A stretch of DNA of 43,859 nucleotides from Gelidibacter salicanalis (GTDB lineage: Bacteria > Bacteroidota > Bacteroidia > Flavobacteriales > Flavobacteriaceae), in contig NZ_JAEHJZ010000003.1 of the NCBI RefSeq assembly GCF_016469035.1, forward strand, positions 1 through 43,859, in the 5' to 3' direction. The translations under genes and the position numbers were made by a program. Under the pieces are notes generated by a model. It was not told where the DNA came from. It saw only the letters and a program-made list of their open reading frames with translations, and did not search any database. Below are positions 1-8,307 of this stretch, one piece after another (position 1 is the stretch's first letter; each line of letters starts with the position of its first letter).

Positions 1-51
1 AGCGCCTGCCTGCCGGCGAGGCAGGATCTTAATTCTTTATCGGACACTAAT
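1..51 (-). mobile_element. Terminal end of an insertion-sequence-like repeat at the window edge
   Basis: Bases 25-45 match 8209-8229, the right end of the MITE-like element near 8.2 kb, at 20 of 21 positions. Bases 37-51 match the reverse complement of that element's left end (8016-8030) at 14 of 15. The segment therefore looks like one terminal inverted repeat whose element extends leftward out of the window. A hairpin, cctgcc (9-14) with ggcagg (20-25), lies just inside. No transposase is visible because the window starts here, so whether the element is complete or a fragment cannot be told. That a contig begins inside a repeat is expected for short-read assembly. Confidence 0.55.
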
Positions 52-80
52 AATTTATAATAGAACATATGGCGTTGTTG

Positions 81-689
81 CTATTGAATATCTGCTGCTG
101 AGATGATTTGAATTCCTAAATATTCCATCTTCTTTTTTAATTCTTTAAATCCTTCTAAATCTAAAGGTTGGGAGGCATCTTCAATAAAAAAACAGGCGAA
201 CCCTTCTTTAAAGGCGTCATGAGTGGAAAAATACACACAAATATCGGCGGCAAGTCCACACAAAAATAATTGAGACACTCCTTTCTCTTTTAAATAGCCC
301 GACAATCCCGTGGATTTTAAGTGGCCATTGTCATAAAAACCACTATAACTATCGATATTCTTATCCGTACCTTTTCTAAAAATAGCTTCCCATTTTGTAG
401 TATTAAGATCGGGATGAAACTCAGCGCCTCCCGTACCTTGTACGCAGTGATCAGGCCATAAGGTTTGTGGTTTTCCATATAGCTCAATCTCTTCAAAGGT
501 TGATTTTCCAGCATGATTGGAAGCTAAACTGATATGATCTTGAGGGTGCCAATCTTGCGTTGCAACCACCAAATCAAACTTAGATTGAATGCTATTAATC
601 ACCGGAACGATCTTACTGCCTTCAGGCACCGGAAGCGATCCTCCTGGCATAAAATCATTTTGTACATCAATAATAAGAAGGGTTTTCAT
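81..689 (-). CDS. pncA: Nicotinamidase (PncA)
   Basis: Cytoplasmic hydrolase of the isochorismatase fold that deamidates nicotinamide to nicotinic acid, feeding the Preiss-Handler route to NAD. The 202-residue length is normal. The catalytic triad can be placed at Asp8 (IIDVQND), Lys106 (FRKGTD) and Cys151 (GLAADICV). The metal ligands are Asp46 and His48 (TQDWHP) and His81 (WPDHC). Translation starts at an ATG and stops at TAG. The gene lies 6 bases downstream of pncB on the same strand, so the two consecutive steps of nicotinamide salvage are almost certainly cotranscribed. An insertion-sequence-like end lies about 30 bases past the stop codon but does not touch the reading frame. Confidence 0.95.
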   Translation of the reverse strand: MKTLLIIDVQNDFMPGGSLPVPEGSKIVPVINSIQSKFDLVVATQDWHPQDHISLASNHAGKSTFEEIELYGKPQTLWPDHCVQGTGGAEFHPDLNTTKWEAIFRKGTDKNIDSYSGFYDNGHLKSTGLSGYLKEKGVSQLFLCGLAADICVYFSTHDAFKEGFACFFIEDASQPLDLEGFKELKKKMEYLGIQIISAADIQ

Positions 690-695
690 CTCTGT

Positions 696-2093
696 TTAGA
701 ATTTGTGTTTTAAGACTAGTTTATCACGTTCTTGTTTCAACTGAGAACTGAGACCTATTTTATAAATATGCGGATTTTGAAATCTTTTGTACTCTTCGGG
801 AAGTTTCTCTAACCGCGATTTTGAATATTCAGCAATTTCGGTCACCGTTCGAGGCGGGCTGACCTTCTTACCGCTTGTCATAACATCTTGAAGCAACGCT
901 TCGTAATCAAAACCCCTTAAGCTCATACTTTTTGTAGCATCAAACGGATGCTCCATGTGCTCTACGGCATCTTCAGTAAACATAGCCACAGCATCTGCAC
1001 CGTAGAACATCCCTTGTTTGTCCAACATCCGGTAGACCTGTTTTTTATAAGGCAACGACACTTTAATGATGTTTTCAGAGAGTTTTATGCGTGGGTCGCC
1101 ATTAAATTCAGATAATTTATACACGCCACCCAATGCGGCATCAGGTTTACCTGTTACTAAATTGGTTCCTACTCCAAAAATATCAATTGGAGCACCTTGG
1201 TCTTTAAGACTTTTTATAACAAATTCATCCAATTGATTTGAGGCCACAATTTTAACATAACCCAAATTAGCATCATCCAAAATTTTTCTGGTTTGTTTTG
1301 CCAAATAGGCCAAATCGCCACTGTCCAATCGAACCCCCATCAACTGCTCTCCCGCGTTTTCCATTTCTTTGGCCACGATAATAGCATTTTGCAGGCCGCT
1401 TCTTAGTGTATTATAGGTGTCTATCAGAAGTACACAATTTTTTGGTCGCACCTTGGCAAAATCTCGGAAAGCCTGTAACTCATCACCATAACTTTGTATA
1501 AATGAATGCGCCATGGTACCAGAAACAGGAATATTAAAATCTTCGCCTGCCTTAACGTTACTTGTCCCATCAAAACCTCCAATAACTGCCGCTCTTGACG
1601 CATAATACCCTCCCGTTGCATGGGCTCTTCTCAGACCCATATCCAATAGCGTAGCCTCTTTAGCACTGCGTCTTACCCTGTTGGCCTTTGTAGCAATGAG
1701 TGTTTGAAAGTTTAAAAGATTGAGAAGCATTGTTTCAATGATTTGTGCTTCTATAATATTAGCCTCAACTTGTAAAATAGGACGGTTAGGAAATACCACA
1801 TCACCTTCCTTACTGGATCGAATATTCCCGTTAAAGCGGAAATCTCTTAGATACTCTAAAAATTCTTTTTCAAAGCCCTGTTGTTCTAAAAAGACCAAAT
1901 CAGAAGCTGAGAACTCGAGTGTTTCAAGAATATCCAGCACATCTTCTAGTCCTGCAAAAATGGCATATCCCCCATTAAATGGATTACTTCGGTAGTAATA
2001 ATCGAAGACCGCTCGTCCGTCAGGTTTCGTCTTAAAATACACTTGGGCCATGGTAAGTTGATAAAGGTCTGTATAAGCTGCTGTAATCTTCAA
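696..2093 (-). CDS. pncB: Nicotinate phosphoribosyltransferase (PncB)
   Basis: Converts nicotinic acid and PRPP to nicotinate mononucleotide with ATP hydrolysis, the step after PncA in NAD salvage. The 465-residue protein starts with the family hallmark YTDLYQLTMAQ. It carries the active-site region SGTMAHSF, the GVRLDSGDL strand and the late FGVGTNL phosphate-binding loop typical of NAPRTases. The start is a TTG at 2093: an in-frame stop lies 21 bases upstream, and the next ATG is inside the conserved YTDLYQLTM block, so TTG is the best choice. It is the first gene of a pncB-pncA operon and is divergent from nrfH across a 552-base spacer. Confidence 0.95.
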   Translation of the reverse strand: MKITAAYTDLYQLTMAQVYFKTKPDGRAVFDYYYRSNPFNGGYAIFAGLEDVLDILETLEFSASDLVFLEQQGFEKEFLEYLRDFRFNGNIRSSKEGDVVFPNRPILQVEANIIEAQIIETMLLNLLNFQTLIATKANRVRRSAKEATLLDMGLRRAHATGGYYASRAAVIGGFDGTSNVKAGEDFNIPVSGTMAHSFIQSYGDELQAFRDFAKVRPKNCVLLIDTYNTLRSGLQNAIIVAKEMENAGEQLMGVRLDSGDLAYLAKQTRKILDDANLGYVKIVASNQLDEFVIKSLKDQGAPIDIFGVGTNLVTGKPDAALGGVYKLSEFNGDPRIKLSENIIKVSLPYKKQVYRMLDKQGMFYGADAVAMFTEDAVEHMEHPFDATKSMSLRGFDYEALLQDVMTSGKKVSPPRTVTEIAEYSKSRLEKLPEEYKRFQNPHIYKIGLSSQLKQERDKLVLKHKF

Positions 2094-2645
2094 GAGTGTC
2101 TCAGTTTTAGTTAATACTATCGAATTGTAAATATATCCAAAAATTAATTGTGAACATGGGCTCAGGCGTTCAAATACGTTGTCCAGAATCAGGAATGCCA
2201 GCTATCAAGAATTGGTAGTATATTCAGCATCGAATACCATAAGGCTCCGAAATATAGAAGTTTCTTTAGAGCTTCATTTCAAGTTTAACAATTTTTTTCA
2301 ATCAAGGTATGGTTGCCCTAAAATTGGTTTTAAAAATCTAAAAAACGACAACACAGAGATTCCTTTCTGTGGAACTGCGTATTTTAGAATCATTCTAAAT
2401 GATTCCCTAGTGCCAATTTAAAATGTTCCAATTCTCCGTTCACACCAAGGCCTTCATACCATACACGTTGATTTTTAAACAGTTACAATGCCTTTTAATC
2501 GTCCATAGCTATAGACTCTTAAATATTTCTTAATATTCAGAACAATGGATTAATTTTTAAAGTCATATCTTTTATTAAAATATGACAATTGTCAGTTTCC
2601 AACACTGATCTATGTTTTATTTTTAACCTACAATTCACAAGGAAT
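2094..2645. other. Divergent spacer between pncB and nrfH with two dyad-symmetric sites
   Basis: This stretch separates pncB (minus) from nrfHA (plus) and must hold both promoters. An 80-codon plus-strand frame beginning at a TTG at 2179 has no recognisable family or coding character and is not called. Two perfect dyads stand out: a 17-base one centred at 2391 (tttagaat-c-attctaaa) and a 12-base one at 2583-2594 close to nrfH. No clear TAnnTTTG element was found for either gene. Confidence 0.5.
2583..2594. promoter_or_regulatory. Perfect 12-base palindrome upstream of nrfHA
   Basis: The sequence TGACAATTGTCA is a perfect palindrome 52 bases before the nrfH ATG. Its position and symmetry fit a dimeric regulator site for the nitrite reductase operon. 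Crp/Fnr-family regulators commonly control nrf genes, but this half-site (TGACA) is not the textbook FNR half-site (TTGAT) or CRP half-site (TGTGA). The regulator is unknown and the assignment is inferred from position only. Confidence 0.35.
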
Positions 2646-3245
2646 ATGAAGTTTAACTATAAAATACTTCCAGAAAAAGGCTCGTCGTGGCGCACGTTTG
2701 CCGTTTTTGCGATTGCCGCTGTAATAGGTATGGGGTTCTTCTTAGTACGGGAAGCTGAAGTGGTTTCTTACTTATCAGATAATCCTCAGGCCTGTGTAAA
2801 TTGTCATGTTATGACGCCCGTGTATAACAGTTGGATGCATAGCTCACACAGAGAATGGGTGTCTTGCAATGGCTGCCATGTACCTCAAGACAATGTGTTC
2901 AATTCTTATTACTTTAAGGCTAAAGATGGTTTATACCACTCGGCGGTTTTTACTGCCAGACTTGAACCAGATGTGATTACCATGCGTGAAGCCTCAGAAG
3001 AAGTGGTTCAAAACAATTGTATTAGATGCCACGTACAACAGGTTACAGAAGTAAAATATGATGGTTGGATTGATAACCATAAAGAAAACCGTACTGACAG
3101 AGCCTGTTGGTCTTGTCATAAAGAAGTACCGCACGGTCGCATACACGGCTTGTCAACAGTAAAGTATAATATTGCCCCATTACCAACCGATCAGGATGAA
3201 ACGGTAATACCGGAATGGTTGGCCAAAGAAATTGAAGCACAATAA
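2646..3245 (+). CDS. nrfH: Cytochrome c nitrite reductase small subunit NrfH (tetraheme quinol dehydrogenase)
   Basis: Membrane-anchored NapC/NirT-family cytochrome that passes electrons from menaquinol to NrfA. With the ATG at 2646 the protein has 199 residues. It has a short basic N-terminus, one membrane segment (about residues 17-34) and four c-type heme motifs: CVNCH (50-54), CNGCH (74-78), CIRCH (125-129) and CWSCH (154-158). A TTG 57 bases upstream would add 19 residues but lies inside the palindrome at 2583-2594, so the ATG is preferred. nrfA begins 12 bases after the stop, giving the usual nrfHA order, and the heme lyase ccsBA follows. The tetraheme pattern and context make this call firm. 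Confidence 0.95.
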   Translation: MKFNYKILPEKGSSWRTFAVFAIAAVIGMGFFLVREAEVVSYLSDNPQACVNCHVMTPVYNSWMHSSHREWVSCNGCHVPQDNVFNSYYFKAKDGLYHSAVFTARLEPDVITMREASEEVVQNNCIRCHVQQVTEVKYDGWIDNHKENRTDRACWSCHKEVPHGRIHGLSTVKYNIAPLPTDQDETVIPEWLAKEIEAQ

Positions 3246-3257
3246 ACCGCAACAACT

Positions 3258-4757
3258 ATGAAAAATAAAGTTCTCTTCGTCGTCACAATTATAGTCGTCT
3301 TTTTATTAGGACTACTGGCATCAAGTATTATTAATCGAAAAAGTGAGGCCAAATACAAGTATGTGCCTAACGTTTTAATTGGTGAAAATGAACCAAGAAA
3401 TGCAGAATGGGGTAAAAACTACCCAAGAGAATATCAATCTTATCTTCAAACTGCTGACACCTCGGTTACCACTTACCAAGGCGGCTCTTCCATGCGCGAT
3501 ATGCTAGAGGAAGATCCCAGATTGGTCGTGCTCTGGGCAGGATACGGCTTTTCAAAAGACTATTCTCAAGGACGTGGACATTATTACGCCATCGATGATA
3601 TTCATAATTCATTACGCACTGGTGGACCTGAAGAGAAAGAAGACGGTCCGATGCCGGCCACCTGCTGGACCTGTAAAGGACCAGATGTACCACGGTTGAT
3701 GGAGGAAAAAGGTGTTGCCGAATTTTACAGTGGTACCTGGGCAGAAAACGTCTCCGAGGTGGTCAACCCTATAGGTTGTGCAGATTGTCATGACCCAAAT
3801 AATATGAAGCTACGTATTACCAGACCAGCTTTAGTTGAAGCTTTTCAGGCAATGGGAAAAGACATTACTCAAGCCACGCATCAAGAAATGCGTTCTTTGG
3901 TTTGTGCACAATGCCATGTGGAATATTATTTTGACAAGAACAAACCAGGTAGTGAAGGCACACAGTACCTCACGTTTCCTTGGGAAAACGGATTCACATC
4001 TGAAGACATGGAAAAATATTATGACGATATTGAATTTTCAGATTGGACCCACACTATCAGTAAGGCGCCAATGCTAAAAGCACAGCATCCAGATTACGAA
4101 ACGTACCTGACTGGCGTACATGCTGATCGTGGGGTGTCTTGTGCAGATTGCCATATGCCATATAAGAGTGAAGGCGGACAAAAATTTACCGATCACCACT
4201 TACAATCGCCTTTAAATAATGTAGCCAATTCTTGTCAGGTATGCCACAGAGAGGAATCTGATAAGCTTATCGAGAATGTCTATGACAGACAGCGTAAAGC
4301 CACTGAAAACCGAATTAAGTTGGAGGATCTTTTGGTAAAAGCCCATATTGAAGCCGGAAAAGCTTGGGAATTGGGTGCTACCGAGGCACAAATGAAAGAC
4401 ATTTTAATGAGCATTAGACATGCACAATGGCGTTGGGATTACACAGCAGCATCTCATGGTGCTTCATTCCACTCTCCGGTAGAAGTGGGTAGAGTGTTGG
4501 GTAGCGGACTTGCAGAAGCGCAAGAAGCACGTGTAAAGTTGGTACGTTTGTTAGCGAACTTGGGATATACTGATGCGGTACCAATGCCAGACATTTCTTC
4601 TAAAGAAAAAGCTCAAAAATTTATTGGTCTCGACATGGAGAAATTAATAAATGAAAAAGAGAAGTTCAAAACCAATGCCATGCCAAAATGGCTTGAAGAG
4701 GCTAAAGCTCGGGAAGGTAAAATGGACTCAAAAAAAGTAGTTAGCAACAACAACTAA
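3258..4757 (+). CDS. nrfA: Ammonia-forming cytochrome c nitrite reductase catalytic subunit NrfA
   Basis: Periplasmic pentaheme enzyme that reduces nitrite to ammonium with six electrons (EC 1.7.2.2). The 499-residue protein has an N-terminal membrane or signal segment (about residues 4-25). Its active-site heme motif is CWTCK (136-140), the lysine-ligated form diagnostic of NrfA. Four CxxCH sites follow: CADCH 174-178, CAQCH 216-220, CADCH 295-299 and CQVCH 326-330. The catalytic tyrosine is in VEYYF (223/224) and the catalytic histidine in KAQHPDYE (His277). It follows nrfH by 12 bases and precedes ccsBA by about 60. The N-terminal segment has no lipoprotein cysteine, so it may stay membrane-tethered. 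Maturation of a CxxCK heme sometimes needs a dedicated lyase, which may explain the adjacent ccsBA. Confidence 0.97.
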   Translation: MKNKVLFVVTIIVVFLLGLLASSIINRKSEAKYKYVPNVLIGENEPRNAEWGKNYPREYQSYLQTADTSVTTYQGGSSMRDMLEEDPRLVVLWAGYGFSKDYSQGRGHYYAIDDIHNSLRTGGPEEKEDGPMPATCWTCKGPDVPRLMEEKGVAEFYSGTWAENVSEVVNPIGCADCHDPNNMKLRITRPALVEAFQAMGKDITQATHQEMRSLVCAQCHVEYYFDKNKPGSEGTQYLTFPWENGFTSEDMEKYYDDIEFSDWTHTISKAPMLKAQHPDYETYLTGVHADRGVSCADCHMPYKSEGGQKFTDHHLQSPLNNVANSCQVCHREESDKLIENVYDRQRKATENRIKLEDLLVKAHIEAGKAWELGATEAQMKDILMSIRHAQWRWDYTAASHGASFHSPVEVGRVLGSGLAEAQEARVKLVRLLANLGYTDAVPMPDISSKEKAQKFIGLDMEKLINEKEKFKTNAMPKWLEEAKAREGKMDSKKVVSNNN

Positions 4758-4818
4758 TAGTGTGTATCGAACACAGTTAAAACCAAATTAACGGCCTACT
4801 TAAGCTGGATTACACCCT

Positions 4819-7800
4819 ATGAAATCTATTTACCGCCTATTTTCGTCATCTGTATTAGCCCTAATTTTACTTTTAATCTTTGCGGTAGCCATGGCTACCG
4901 CAACTTTTGTGGAAAATGATTTTGGCACAGATACCGCCTGGATAAAAATATATGATGCGCTCTGGTTTGAATTGGTCATGGTTGGCCTGGCGCTTTCATT
5001 TTTAGCAAACACCTTTAAGTACAATTTATGGCGCAAAGAAAAATGGGCTGTACTTCTCTTTCACCTCTCATTTATCATCATTATAATTGGTGCTGGAATT
5101 ACAAGATATGATTCCTACGGAGGGATTATGCGTATTAGGGAAGGCGAAAGTTCAAATACTATAATTTCAGATAAAAACTATCTACAAGTTCATATTTCCA
5201 ACGGTTCGAAAACGAGGCACCTAGAAAAGAAAAAGGAATTTTCTCCTTTAAACGATAATAATTTCTCTATAGAAACAGATTTAGAAGGCACGCCCATTAC
5301 AATTTCCTTAAAAGAGTTTGTGGCTGACGCCTTACCTGAAATTGTTGACGATGGCAAGAAAGGCTCCCCGTTATTACAAATGGTCACTACCTCGGGGAAC
5401 GGTAGGGAAACCCTTTTTTTAAGTAAAGGTGAAATAGAAGCTATTGGCCCGCACAAACATAAAATAGGATTTGAAGCTCAAGAAGAAGGGATCATCAATA
5501 TAATTGAAGACAACGGAACGTTTAAAATATTCTCGCCTCACCAACTTGATTTCTTTGTGATGGCCGATCAGAAAGCGGGTGTATTGAAGGGAGATTCGCT
5601 TCAACCAATGCTCCTTAAAACCTTATATAGACAAGGCGACTTATCTTTTGTGCCCATATCATTCCACGAGAATGGCAGCATGAAATTAGTCAGTACTTCT
5701 GAAAAACCCCATGATAATGATCCTACAAAAGATGATGCCGTAGTGCTTAATGTGACCGTTGGCGATAAAACAGAAGAGGTGATGCTACTTTATCGGAAAG
5801 GTTTTTTACCAACTACACATGCCATTACTGTAGATAACATCAATCTGAGTTTTTCTTATGGTGCCATGCCTATAGAAATTCCGTTTGCGGTAAAATTAAA
5901 TGACTTTCAACTGGAACGTTATCCCGGATCTGAGAGTCCCTCTTCCTATGCCAGCGAAGTTATGGTTTTAGATGGCGAAACGAAGATGCCATTTCGTATC
6001 TATATGAATAACGTTTTAGATTATGGCGGCTTCAGATTCTATCAAGCGAGCTATGACACGGACGAAAAAGGCACCCTACTGGCCGTTAATCACGATGTAT
6101 TAGGCACTGTTACCACCTATATTGGTTATTTTCTCTTGATGGTTGGGATGTTTTTTACCCTCTTCGGAAAAAGTACGCGCTTTACAATAATCAGTAAAAA
6201 GCTAAAGAAAATTAAACAACACACCGCGTTATTTATTTTGGGAGTATTGAGTTCTATTGGAACGTTTGCCCAACGACCAATGCAAAATGATTCGATTCCT
6301 TCAGTAACTGAATTGGTGATCAATCAACATATAGACAAACAACACTCTGACTTGTTTGGGCGTATTTTAGTTCAGGATATTGATGGAAGGATCAAGCCCA
6401 TCAACACCCTAGCTTCTGAGTTTTTAAGAAAAATTTACGGCAAAACCACCTATAGCTATCCATCAGAAGAAGGTAAACTAAGTATGGACGCCAATCAGGC
6501 ATTTTTAGCCATGCATGTGTCTCCTGGAGCTTGGCAGAAAATACCAGTCATTAAAATAGACGCCATAAAGGGTGGCAACTATTTTAAACCTCTCAAAATC
6601 ACCGAAGATGGCTATATTTCTTTCGATCATTTAATTAATCCTGATGGCGATTATGTACTGGCAAAATTAGCTGAGGATGCCCACGCTAAAAAACCGGCGG
6701 AGCAAAATGAATTTGACAAAGAAGTCATCAAAGTTGATGAACGCTTTAATATTTTATTCAATATTTTCTCTGGTAATTATTTGAAAATTTTTCCAAACAG
6801 TTTAGATGAAAAAGATACTTGGTTTAGCTATACCCATCACTTTGATGATTTTCCCCCAGAGGATGGTCTATTTGTACAGAATATTACCCGAACGTATTTT
6901 AATGATATCGCTTCCAAAAACTGGGCCAGTGCCAATGACAAACTGAGTTACATTGACACCTACCAAAGTACACTGGGCAAAGATATTATTCCAACAGAAC
7001 GGCGCGTGGAAGCGGAACTGTGGTATAACCAAATGAATCTTAATTTCTGGTTGTTCCAAACCTTTTTCACCATTGGTCTCATCATGTTGGTGTTGGCGCT
7101 TTCAAAGATATTCGTTCAGAAGAAATTTATAGATATCCTATGGAATATACTCATAGTAGTGGTATTGATCAGTTTCTTGATCTTTACAGGAAATATTCTA
7201 CTCCGTTGGTATATTGCGCAGCACCCACCCTGGAGCAACGGTTATGAAATGATGGTTTTTGTGGCATGGGTGCTAATGTTGTGTGGATTATTAACGTTCA
7301 GAAAATCTGATTTTTCTTTACCCTTAGCCACGCTGTTTTCCGGGTCGCTCCTCTTTGTAAGTTATTTAGATTGGTTAAATCCGGAAATCACCAACCTTAT
7401 GCCCGTATTAAAGTCGTCATTTTGGCTAAAGGTACATGTGGCAACCATTGTGAGTAGTTATGCGCCCTTGGCGTTATCTGCAGTATTGGGATTTATGGCT
7501 TTGGTTTTAATGATTATAAAAACAAAAAGCACAGCCTATAAAATTGATATTCGGATAAAAGAACTCACGTATATCAATGAGATTTCAATGACCATAGGAT
7601 TGTTTGTGTTAACCATAGGCACCTTTTTAGGAGGGGTCTGGGCCAACGAATCTTGGGGCCGCTATTGGGCATGGGATCCTAAAGAAACTTGGGCATTAAT
7701 TTCAATTATTGTATATGCCATTGTGCTGCATTTAAGGCTTGTACCCGCACTTAACAGTCGCTTTACACTCAACGTTGCCAGTGTGTTTGCGTTTGCCTCC

Positions 7801-7971
7801 ATAATTATGACGTCTTTTGGAGTCAACTATTACCTGACGGGCCTACACAGTTATGCCGCTGGTGATCCTGTACCGGTACCAAACTTTATTTATATCCTAA
7901 CGGCTATTGTAGTGGTTGTAGCCCTCATTGCCCTAATACGAGTTGAGAAATTCAAAAAGCGAACTCGCTAA
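4819..7971 (+). CDS. ccsBA: Fused cytochrome c biogenesis protein CcsBA (ResB-CcsA heme lyase, system II)
   Basis: Integral membrane heme exporter and lyase that attaches heme to CxxCH/CxxCK apocytochromes outside the membrane. The 1050-residue protein is a natural fusion. The N-terminal ResB part has several membrane segments, a large extracytoplasmic domain and the typical late block GGFRFYQASYD. The C-terminal CcsA part has many membrane helices and the tryptophan-rich heme-handling motif WGRYWAWDPKETW (about residues 945-957). Between the halves, near residue 470-490, there is a hydrophobic stretch ending in TFAQ that looks like an internal signal peptide, followed by a long soluble insert. 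Fused CcsBA of this layout is common in Bacteroidota. Its place after nrfHA implies a role in maturing these cytochromes. Confidence 0.93.
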   Translation: MKSIYRLFSSSVLALILLLIFAVAMATATFVENDFGTDTAWIKIYDALWFELVMVGLALSFLANTFKYNLWRKEKWAVLLFHLSFIIIIIGAGITRYDSYGGIMRIREGESSNTIISDKNYLQVHISNGSKTRHLEKKKEFSPLNDNNFSIETDLEGTPITISLKEFVADALPEIVDDGKKGSPLLQMVTTSGNGRETLFLSKGEIEAIGPHKHKIGFEAQEEGIINIIEDNGTFKIFSPHQLDFFVMADQKAGVLKGDSLQPMLLKTLYRQGDLSFVPISFHENGSMKLVSTSEKPHDNDPTKDDAVVLNVTVGDKTEEVMLLYRKGFLPTTHAITVDNINLSFSYGAMPIEIPFAVKLNDFQLERYPGSESPSSYASEVMVLDGETKMPFRIYMNNVLDYGGFRFYQASYDTDEKGTLLAVNHDVLGTVTTYIGYFLLMVGMFFTLFGKSTRFTIISKKLKKIKQHTALFILGVLSSIGTFAQRPMQNDSIPSVTELVINQHIDKQHSDLFGRILVQDIDGRIKPINTLASEFLRKIYGKTTYSYPSEEGKLSMDANQAFLAMHVSPGAWQKIPVIKIDAIKGGNYFKPLKITEDGYISFDHLINPDGDYVLAKLAEDAHAKKPAEQNEFDKEVIKVDERFNILFNIFSGNYLKIFPNSLDEKDTWFSYTHHFDDFPPEDGLFVQNITRTYFNDIASKNWASANDKLSYIDTYQSTLGKDIIPTERRVEAELWYNQMNLNFWLFQTFFTIGLIMLVLALSKIFVQKKFIDILWNILIVVVLISFLIFTGNILLRWYIAQHPPWSNGYEMMVFVAWVLMLCGLLTFRKSDFSLPLATLFSGSLLFVSYLDWLNPEITNLMPVLKSSFWLKVHVATIVSSYAPLALSAVLGFMALVLMIIKTKSTAYKIDIRIKELTYINEISMTIGLFVLTIGTFLGGVWANESWGRYWAWDPKETWALISIIVYAIVLHLRLVPALNSRFTLNVASVFAFASIIMTSFGVNYYLTGLHSYAAGDPVPVPNFIYILTAIVVVVALIALIRVEKFKKRTR

Positions 7972-8005
7972 AATGGTACTGGGAAGTTTCTGAATGGGCA
8001 CTTAC

Positions 8006-8245
8006 ATTATAAAACATTAGTGTCCGGTAAAAATATATATTAATTAACAAACTCCTTTAGATCAAGAGACATTAGGAGATTTTCGAAATGACACCTTACT
8101 TTTTAAAATCTTTTTCTACCGAGAGTGATTGGATGATTTGAATTTAAATGATCGTTGTTTGTCAGTTAGTTGCAAGCAAGTCTTTATTCTTGATTCTAAC
8201 AGCGCAGCGATCTTGATTCTTTATCGGACAACAATGATTATAAAA
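8006..8245. mobile_element. MITE-like element with terminal inverted repeats and 9-bp target duplication
   Basis: The element spans 8015-8236 (222 bases). Its left end and the reverse complement of its right end align without gaps over 17 bases (consensus CATTRKTGTCCGRTAAA, 14 identities). It is flanked by the identical 9-mer attataaaa at 8006-8014 and 8237-8245, which reads as a target-site duplication. The interior has no substantial open frame, so the element would be non-autonomous. The right end shares 20 of 21 bases with the repeat at 25-45. A 9-base duplication is compatible with IS4-type transposases, but the family assignment is inference. It sits between ccsBA and the terminator that follows. 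Confidence 0.7.
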
Positions 8246-8247
8246 CA

Positions 8248-8298
8248 AAAAAAGACCTTAGTTGACATTTTAGGAAATGTGCTACTAAGGTCTTTTTT
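8248..8298 (-). terminator. Bidirectional rho-independent terminator
   Basis: A perfect 15-base inverted repeat, aaaaaagaccttagt (8248-8262) and its complement (8284-8298), encloses a 21-base loop and gives a run of U on either strand. It lies just past the stop of the minus-strand J-domain gene and would also stop any transcript arriving from ccsBA. The MITE right flank ends two bases before the stem. Confidence 0.85.
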
Positions 8299-8307
8299 AC
8301 TGTAAAA

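Noticed and set aside
2179-2421. Plus-strand 80-codon open frame in the pncB-nrfH spacer
   Set aside because: TTG start, no recognisable family, atypical composition, and it occupies a divergent promoter region.
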